From: an uncultured Muribaculaceae bacterium
GTDB lineage: Bacteria; Bacteroidota; Bacteroidia; Bacteroidales; Muribaculaceae
Assembly: GCA_910576935.1 (NCBI GenBank)
Contig: CAJTKG010000010.1
Coordinates: 1-64,000 of the forward strand
Length of the DNA: 64,000 nt
Reading direction: 5' to 3'
Shown: piece after piece, positions 59,014 through 64,000 of the stretch
How positions within the stretch are numbered: the first letter of the stretch is position 1
Layout of the letters: each line of letters starts with the position of its first letter
Program-made: the position numbers and the translations under genes
Notes under the pieces: model-generated
What the model saw: the letters and a program-made list of their open reading frames with translations, nothing else
Told to the model about the DNA's origin: nothing
The model's database searches: none

Positions 59014-59718
59014 TCAGTTTGATTTCTGGATGTAATTACCGGTAGGATTCCACTCAATAATAGACTTAAAAGCAGAGCTGGGTACAATGTCTATGTCGCA
59101 TTTCATCTTATATCCGTTGAATACATCAATAAGGCCAAACGGTGTCGACATCGGGATTACAGAGGGGACCATTTTAGGCTCGGAAACAGGAATCCCCGCA
59201 TCGATCATTACCTTTTGTACCGCTTGAGCACAATTGTTAAAGATTAAATTATATTCTGTTTCTGCAATCTTGGTAAAACTGTTCCTCATTATCGCATCTT
59301 GCTCCGGGGTCGTCGAAATCTGAAATCCTTCTGAAAAATCGAAATTATTCATAGTCTTATCTTCTTTACTACCACTATTTTTTACGTTATATGAAGAATC
59401 TAAAAATTCCTGCGGAGAATCCCAAGAACCTACTGCAACATCGTTGAACGGACGGCCGCCTGAATGACCTTTTGTTATAGGGTTTATAACATTGTTACCA
59501 TTAATCGAATAATATTGCCATTTCTCATTCTCATTCTGTATCAACATCGCCAAATGTTCACCTTCTGTATAATTCAATACGACTATATCATTCCCTGTCG
59601 GGTCTACATAGTTCACCGGATTTCCAGAGCAATAAGAGAATGGCGAAAGATGAGAATAGGCATGACCGCTAAATGGATAAAGCAGTACAAACAATAGCAT
59701 GAGGTTTAGATATTTCAT
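59014..59718 (-). CDS. secreted Rhs-derived putative toxin (permuted NlpC/P60-like)
   Basis: A 234-residue protein. A signal peptide (1-20, MKYLNLMLLFVLLYPFSGHA) is joined directly to the last piece of an Rhs repeat-associated core (residues 21-43, YSHLSPFSYCSGNPVNYVDP then TG), the usual border before a toxin domain. The variable C-terminal domain has His55 in EGEHLAMLI and Cys163 in NNCAQAVQKV, the order His before Cys seen in circularly permuted NlpC/P60 (papain-like) enzymes, which cleave peptides or lipids. The full-length Rhs body is absent. Its ATG overlaps the previous stop by four bases, and the immunity-like gene follows after two bases. Confidence 0.7.
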   Translation of the reverse strand: MKYLNLMLLFVLLYPFSGHAYSHLSPFSYCSGNPVNYVDPTGNDIVVLNYTEGEHLAMLIQNENEKWQYYSINGNNVINPITKGHSGGRPFNDVAVGSWDSPQEFLDSSYNVKNSGSKEDKTMNNFDFSEGFQISTTPEQDAIMRNSFTKIAETEYNLIFNNCAQAVQKVMIDAGIPVSEPKMVPSVIPMSTPFGLIDVFNGYKMKCDIDIVPSSAFKSIIEWNPTGNYIQKSN

Positions 59719-60749
59719 TTCGGCAGTAATTTTTCTTGTGTATATTTTTTAGCTTCTATAAATTGGCGTTCTCTACGCTGTCTGATTTCTTCGGTTTCTT
59801 CTGTCATATATGTTTTATAAAAGCACCATTCCGTATCATTCATCAAATATATTAAATAAGCGGCATATTCGTCAACTATATTTCCGTTTAATGAAAGATA
59901 ATCACGGATCATGCGTTCGAGAGACTTACCTCGAATAATCCATGCATTCGGATTCATCGGATAGAACTCTAAAGACCTGCTTGCGCAGTAGTAAGTAAAC
60001 TCATCATACCGCTTGAATTTTTCGCAATACCCAAATGCCAGTTCTCCCATCTGACAAGCGACTGTCTGAATATCCGTCAAAGGCGTCATGTAAGTTCCGA
60101 CATAAACAGCTGAATCACACACCTCAAAATCTTGTTTGATCCACCACGTCGGTGGCATCTGGTGTGTTGTGAGTTCAAGATTTATCCATTCTTCGGGTAT
60201 TAGGTTATCCTCATCTTTATACATTATATAACAATGTCCGGGCGCTTGCGCCAAAGACACATTTGCACCTATTTCTTTGGCAAGTATTTTATACATCCAT
60301 GGTAGTGAACGACATTGCCCTTTATGCGTTTTCAATACTATTGATACAAATTGTCGTTCCCAATTTTCCCTGTCGTTTGAGTAACTGTCATAATCATAAG
60401 TATACGGTTGATATCCGTTTCCCGAATAAGGCCTGAAGAAATATTCGTTTAAAGCCATCTGTTTACCCGTTTTGTAAGAACTGAGCTTGTTTTTGCAATA
60501 AAACAGATTGAGAAACTTAACTATCCGATCGATTTCATCGCAAAAATCTGTCTTATAATCCAATTTCCCTTCATAATAAGCCCATTCGGCAAGAAAGACG
60601 GCTCTTTTTATCGACAACGTGTCTCGTCCGGCAAGCATATCTGACATTTCATTGAATGCCGCCACATAATAAGATTCAATCCTCTTTGCTTGCGCTGTAG
60701 CTGAAAGCTGTAACAAAGGTAATAGAAGATATATACATAATTTCTTCAT
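59715..60749 (-). CDS. exported transglutaminase-like (papain-fold) protein
   Basis: A 344-residue protein from the ATG at 60749 (a GTG two codons upstream would lie inside the -7 box). Signal peptide about 1-21. The transglutaminase-like core shows Cys146 in KGQCRSLP, His172 in APGHCYIMY and an acidic residue in INLELT, the usual Cys-His-Asp/Glu order. A helical, TPR-like C-terminal part follows (about 230-344). It is the first gene of the Rhs cassette, overlapping the toxin gene by four bases. In bacteria such domains usually act as proteases rather than cross-linkers. Its role could be processing or activation of the toxin (inference). Confidence 0.7.
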   Translation of the reverse strand: MKKLCIYLLLPLLQLSATAQAKRIESYYVAAFNEMSDMLAGRDTLSIKRAVFLAEWAYYEGKLDYKTDFCDEIDRIVKFLNLFYCKNKLSSYKTGKQMALNEYFFRPYSGNGYQPYTYDYDSYSNDRENWERQFVSIVLKTHKGQCRSLPWMYKILAKEIGANVSLAQAPGHCYIMYKDEDNLIPEEWINLELTTHQMPPTWWIKQDFEVCDSAVYVGTYMTPLTDIQTVACQMGELAFGYCEKFKRYDEFTYYCASRSLEFYPMNPNAWIIRGKSLERMIRDYLSLNGNIVDEYAAYLIYLMNDTEWCFYKTYMTEETEEIRQRRERQFIEAKKYTQEKLLPK

Positions 60750-60754
60750 ACTCA

Positions 60755-60785
60755 CAAATGTAATACCATCTTTATTGATCTACAA
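60755..60785 (-). promoter_or_regulatory. promoter of the Rhs cassette
   Basis: Minus strand: TTG (60783-60785), 20 bases, TACATTTG (60755-60762). The ATG at 60749 starts five bases after the box, again predicting a leaderless transcript. Confidence 0.75.
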
Positions 60786-60849
60786 CTAAAATGATGTGTT
60801 ATACAACATGATTTTATTGTATTTCGTGTAAAATGAACCGACTTATTCG

Positions 60850-60857
60850 TATCTTTG
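60850..60857 (+). promoter_or_regulatory. -7 box (TATCTTTG) for the cation efflux gene
   Basis: Perfect TAnnTTTG inside ACTTATTCGTATCTTTG (60841-60857), the same 17 bases that recur in the array at 57883-58061 on the other strand. It lies 46 bases before the ATG at 60904. Confidence 0.6.
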
Positions 60858-60903
60858 AGGGATTCTTAACAACAGCTCGATAAAGGGCGGCTCAATCTTG
60901 GCA

Positions 60904-61806
60904 ATGAACGAACGCGAAAAGAAAATATACCGTGTGACCGTCATCGGCTCACTCGTAAACATAGCGCTGACAATCCTCAAATTTATCGCCGGAGCGATCG
61001 GACGCAGCGCCGCAATGACAGCCGATGCCGTCCATTCGCTCTCTGACCTCGTCACCGACGTCATCGTCATCGTCTTTGTCGGCATAGCCGGAAAGCCGGA
61101 CGACCGCGACCACGGTTACGGCCACGGCAAATTCGAGACTCTGGCGACTCTGATCGTCGGTGTGATACTGCTATCTGTCGGCATCGGCATAGCCTACAGC
61201 GGCATAAAAGCCATCATTGCCTCGCTCAACGGCCACATACCCGAGCCGCCCGGGATGATCGCCCTCATTGTCGCCATTGTATCCATAATAGCAAAAGAGT
61301 GGGTCTACCGCTACACCGTCAGCCGAGGACGCAACCTCGACTCAACCGCCGTCATCGCCAACGCATGGCATCACCGCAGCGACGCCCTCTCGTCGCTGGG
61401 CACACTCGCCGGCATCGCCGGAGCTATGTTTTTGGGCGAAAACTGGCGCATCCTCGACCCCATTGCAGCCGTCATTGTCAGCCTGTTCATCATCAAGACA
61501 AGCTACGACATAATACGCCCGTCAATCGACGAGCTACTCGAGAAATCGCTTCCCGACGAGACCATCGCCGAGATTTCACAATTGATAGAGTCCGTGCCGG
61601 GCGTTGTCGGCGTTCATAAACTGCGCACACGCCGCATCGGCAACAACATCGCCATCGAGGTCCACACCGAGATGGACGGCGACTTAAGCCTGCGAGAGGC
61701 ACACGGCATTGCAACAGAGGTCGAGCACCGACTCAGACAACGCTACGGCACCGGCACCCACATCGGCATCCACATGGAGCCGGCCCGAAGCGTCACCTGC
61801 GGATGA
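60904..61806 (+). CDS. cation diffusion facilitator (CDF) efflux transporter
   Basis: A 300-residue inner-membrane transporter exporting Zn2+, Fe2+ or a similar divalent cation in exchange for protons. The ATG at 60904 is preferred over an upstream TTG (60898). Six helices occupy about 10-210. The metal-site motifs are TADAVHSLSDLVTD (helix 2) and NAWHHRSDALSS (helix 5), i.e. H/D-x3-D pairs. The cytoplasmic C-terminal domain (about 210-300) shows VHKLRTRRIGNNIAIEVH and THIGIHMEP. A full-length, typical member. Metal choice cannot be fixed from sequence. Confidence 0.92.
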   Translation: MNEREKKIYRVTVIGSLVNIALTILKFIAGAIGRSAAMTADAVHSLSDLVTDVIVIVFVGIAGKPDDRDHGYGHGKFETLATLIVGVILLSVGIGIAYSGIKAIIASLNGHIPEPPGMIALIVAIVSIIAKEWVYRYTVSRGRNLDSTAVIANAWHHRSDALSSLGTLAGIAGAMFLGENWRILDPIAAVIVSLFIIKTSYDIIRPSIDELLEKSLPDETIAEISQLIESVPGVVGVHKLRTRRIGNNIAIEVHTEMDGDLSLREAHGIATEVEHRLRQRYGTGTHIGIHMEPARSVTCG

Positions 61807-61811
61807 AACTG

Positions 61812-61988
61812 TCAGCCGCCGGGCTTGCGCGATGATTTAGTGCGACGGTGACGACGGATCGAGTCGGCGATAATCCATTGTATCTGACCGTTTACCGAGC
61901 GGAATTCATCGGCCACCCATTTCTCGATCTCTGCCATCATCTCGGGGTCAAGTCGCAACAGAAATCCTTTGTTTGCCTGACGTGGCAT
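61812..61988 (-). CDS. small ribbon-helix-helix-like (Arc-type) protein
   Basis: A 58-residue protein. The ATG at 61988, five bases after the SPFH stop, is chosen; the frame is open 20 codons further inside that gene. The pattern FLLRLDPEMMAEIEKWVADE then SVNGQIQWIIADSIRRHRR fits a strand followed by two helices of the Arc/MetJ fold, with a basic tail. It is probably a dimeric DNA-binding protein or an adaptor for the SPFH protein. Co-expression with the SPFH gene is clear from spacing. Specific target unknown. Confidence 0.7.
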   Translation of the reverse strand: MPRQANKGFLLRLDPEMMAEIEKWVADEFRSVNGQIQWIIADSIRRHRRTKSSRKPGG

Positions 61989-61993
61989 AGCGC

Positions 61994-62986
61994 TTATTGA
62001 TATAGCGAGCCCGTGTTCAGTACCGGCTGAGCAGGCTCGTCGGCACAAAGCACTACAAGAAGATTGCTGACCATCGCAGCCTTGCGTTCGTCGTCGAGTT
62101 CCACGACCCCCTCGCTGTCAAGTTGATCGAGCGCCATCTTCACCATTGACACAGCTCCCTCGACAATCTTCTCACGGGCTGCGATAATGGCCGATGCCTG
62201 CTGACGTCTCAACATAACTGCGGCGATCTCCGGAGCATAGGCCAGATAGTTGATGCGGGCTTCGACCACCTCTATGCCCGCCATGGCGAGACGCTCGTTG
62301 AGCTTGGCCTCGAGCTGTTCGTTGATTTCGTGTCCGTCACTGCGCAGCGTGATACTGTCGCCGTTACCCGTCTCCTCGTCATAGGCATAACGTCCAGTGA
62401 CCTCACGAAGGGCCGCATCGCTCTGTATACCCACAAAACCATCGAGAGCCTTGGCTACAGAATCACCTACTGAAGCGGCAACTCCTTTGTTCTCCGATGC
62501 GACAACAGACACCGACGGCACATCGGCAGCATCTATATCAAAGACAGCGCGATAAGTATCCTTGACCTTCCAGACAAGCACCATGCCTATCATCACCGGA
62601 TTGCCTATCTTGTCGTTGACCTTGATGGGCGAGATATCCATATTGCGTATTCGCAGCGACACTTTCTTCTTGGTCATGAACGGATTGACCCAAAAATAAC
62701 CCGTCTTGCGGAACGTACCCCGGTATTGACCGAAAAAGATCATCACTCGCGCCTGATTGGGCTGTAAAACAAAGAAACCGCACATCAATATTATTTCCGC
62801 CACCAAAGTGACAAAAGCCACGGCGACTATCGTGCCTACGAGAGCGTCGGCACTGCCGAATTTAGGGGCTGCAAGCAGCAAAGCCACAACCACAGCCGGT
62901 ATTAACAAAAGTGTCACTGCCAGCATCGCAAAACCGTTCAAGACACGACCGTTATAGACGGTCTCTTTATTTTCATACATAATCAT
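61994..62986 (-). CDS. SPFH/band-7 membrane protein
   Basis: A 330-residue protein. Two hydrophobic segments (about 20-40 and 50-75) are followed by an SPFH domain (about 78-260: LQPNQARVMIFFGQYRGTFRKTG in parts, then RNMDISPIKVNDKIGNPVMI, EVVEARINYLAYAPEIAAVM) and a helical tail (QQASAIIAAREKIVEGAVSM). These proteins form large membrane rings and help organise membrane microdomains or protease complexes. An ATG two codons later (62980) is equally possible. It is followed after five bases by the small RHH-like gene and has a full promoter upstream. Confidence 0.88.
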   Translation of the reverse strand: MIMYENKETVYNGRVLNGFAMLAVTLLLIPAVVVALLLAAPKFGSADALVGTIVAVAFVTLVAEIILMCGFFVLQPNQARVMIFFGQYRGTFRKTGYFWVNPFMTKKKVSLRIRNMDISPIKVNDKIGNPVMIGMVLVWKVKDTYRAVFDIDAADVPSVSVVASENKGVAASVGDSVAKALDGFVGIQSDAALREVTGRYAYDEETGNGDSITLRSDGHEINEQLEAKLNERLAMAGIEVVEARINYLAYAPEIAAVMLRRQQASAIIAAREKIVEGAVSMVKMALDQLDSEGVVELDDERKAAMVSNLLVVLCADEPAQPVLNTGSLYQ

Positions 62987-63015
62987 TATGATATTAAATT
63001 GATATTACTATACCG

Positions 63016-63047
63016 CAAAATTAGACTATCCTGCCGATAATTGCAAA
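63016..63047 (-). promoter_or_regulatory. promoter of the SPFH-RHH operon
   Basis: Minus strand: TTTG (63044-63047), 20 bases, TAATTTTG (63016-63023), about 30 bases before the SPFH start. A plus-strand -7 box (TATCTTTG, 63057-63064) for the divergent lipoprotein gene lies alongside. Confidence 0.8.
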
Positions 63048-63130
63048 TTTTTTTGCTATCTTTGCTGAATATAGGACAAAACACCACAGATATGCAGCTG
63101 ATATTCGGCTATCAACCTAACTAAAATCAA

Positions 63131-64000
63131 ATGACAGTAAAATCACTGAAACTATCAAATAAAGCTACCGTTGCCGCCGTCATAGCGACCACACTCGCTC
63201 TCGGCGCCTGCAACAAGGATGAGGTCATAGACGACAGCGGAGAAGCCATGCCGGGAATCGTGCGCGTTGAAGTCATAGACTACTCACCCGCCCCCGGTCA
63301 GTTTATAAACATCGTTCCAAAGTATACCGCCGGTGACGACGTTTCCACTATCAACCGCAAAGCCACTGAAGCTCTGAACAGAGGCGACTACATATCACTC
63401 GGCGCCTGGGGCGGAAGCATAACCCTCAGACTCGACAGATATATCCGCAACATCGCCGGACGTGCCGACTTCGCTGTCCTCGGAAACGCATATTACACCC
63501 CTGACGCCTCTGACGGGCGTCAATGCGGCAGTTCCGAGCCCGGCATCATTCTTGTCATGGAAGACCGCAACGGCAACGGCATCCCTGACGACGGATGGTA
63601 TGAGATACCCGGCTCTGAACATACCCGGGCCGGCGATACAGACTACACTGTAACATATAACATCCTCGGGCCGCGCCACATAACATGGACCGACAATCTC
63701 GGAGCCTCGGGCACGCTTTATGACGGCTCTGACTACCACGAGCAACCTTTCGTGCCGCAATGGCTCAACGCAGGCAACGCCATGACATTCACCGGCAGAC
63801 GTCTGCCCGACAACGGCTTCTATGACCCTGAGTCCAAACAATACAAGCAATATGTCTATGACGGCTATGCCGACTGCCGCCCCAACAACGACGCCGCCCG
63901 CGGCATCGACATCGGCAGCGCCGTCGACGCCGACGGACACTCGGCCAATCTGTCGCGCATCGATTTTGTCAGAATATATACCGCCGTTCTTCAGGTCAAC
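63131..64000 (+). CDS. surface lipoprotein, 3' end outside the window
   Basis: The first 290 codons are present with no stop. A lipoprotein signal (SNKATVAAVIATTLALGACN) gives Cys27 followed by KDEVIDDSGE, the acidic context associated with surface export in Bacteroidetes. The mature part includes GDYISLGAWGGSITLRLD, ADFAVLGNAYY, SEPGIILVMEDRNGNGIPDD (a Ca2+-binding-type Asp/Asn loop) and WYEIPGSEH, then another YVYDGYADC stretch. I recall similar 'cell surface protein' sequences in Bacteroides, sometimes near vitamin B12 uptake genes, but a role cannot be fixed here. A -7 box lies at 63057-63064. Confidence 0.75.
   Translation, partial: MTVKSLKLSNKATVAAVIATTLALGACNKDEVIDDSGEAMPGIVRVEVIDYSPAPGQFINIVPKYTAGDDVSTINRKATEALNRGDYISLGAWGGSITLRLDRYIRNIAGRADFAVLGNAYYTPDASDGRQCGSSEPGIILVMEDRNGNGIPDDGWYEIPGSEHTRAGDTDYTVTYNILGPRHITWTDNLGASGTLYDGSDYHEQPFVPQWLNAGNAMTFTGRRLPDNGFYDPESKQYKQYVYDGYADCRPNNDAARGIDIGSAVDADGHSANLSRIDFVRIYTAVLQVN

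Larger units (their letters stand above)
58202..59074 (-). repeat. tandem array of [toxin 3' tail + membrane-protein gene] units
   Basis: Three units repeat in tandem on the minus strand. Each starts with a ~61-base copy of the Rhs toxin gene's last codons (59014-59074, 58589-58652, 58202-58261), continues through TGA-TT-ATG and into the membrane-protein gene. Start codons lie at 59011, 58586 and 58199, spacings of 425 and 387 bases. Copies get shorter with distance from the toxin gene. Confidence 0.85.

Overview
The window looks like a chromosomal segment of an anaerobic gut Bacteroidales bacterium, most plausibly of the Muribaculaceae type (family-level placement is inference from gene content). 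Evidence: many genes carry the Bacteroidetes -7 promoter box TAnnTTTG; complex I is the NuoEFG-less form with fused NuoCD; AtpB has the long exported N-terminal extension; and there are a GH97 glucosidase, TonB-type receptors, an Rhs fragment and a protein with a type IX secretion (T9SS) tail. There is no prophage, insertion sequence or CRISPR array.

Layout. 1-10.3 kb: small outer-membrane barrels, a CorC/HlyC-type membrane protein, an aquaporin, an ABM-type monooxygenase, and a large TonB-type barrel divergent from a two-component system. 10.3-12.4 kb: an S41 protease and tRNA-Ser(CGA) with its own promoter and terminator. 12.4-29.6 kb (minus strand): one 18-gene block in which a complete F1Fo ATP synthase set (atpDCBEFHAG) lies inside the complex I operon, in the order nuoA-B-CD-H / atpD-C-B-E-F-H-A-G / nuoI-J-K-L-M-N. 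All genes are co-oriented, gaps are under 80 bp, a promoter precedes nuoA and a hairpin terminator follows nuoN. 29.8-34.7 kb: a lipoprotein, a TonB receptor and a divergent ECF-sigma operon. 34.8-48 kb (plus strand): GH97, lysA, carAB, an M16 protease and dnaK. 48.2-49 kb: a toxin-antitoxin-like pair whose zeta-type kinase has lost most of its Walker A motif and its reading frame. 49-57.9 kb (minus): a five-gene exported-enzyme operon (alpha/beta hydrolase, metallophosphoesterase, T9SS beta-helix protein, esterase/phosphoesterase fusion, acyltransferase). 58.1-60.8 kb (minus): a transglutaminase-like protein, a small secreted Rhs-derived putative toxin and a decaying tandem array of small membrane proteins that look like immunity proteins. 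60.8-64 kb: a cation efflux transporter, an SPFH membrane protein with a small ribbon-helix-helix-like protein, and the start of a surface lipoprotein that runs off the window.

How the genes work together. The central block couples proton-pumping electron transfer and ATP synthesis in one transcription unit. The 49-58 kb operon appears to make a secreted set of de-esterifying and dephosphorylating enzymes for an unknown polymer. The Rhs locus looks like a contact-dependent or secreted toxin cassette reduced to its C-terminal end, with its immunity gene repeatedly duplicated together with the 3' tail of the toxin gene. All assignments come from reading the sequence; no database search was run.
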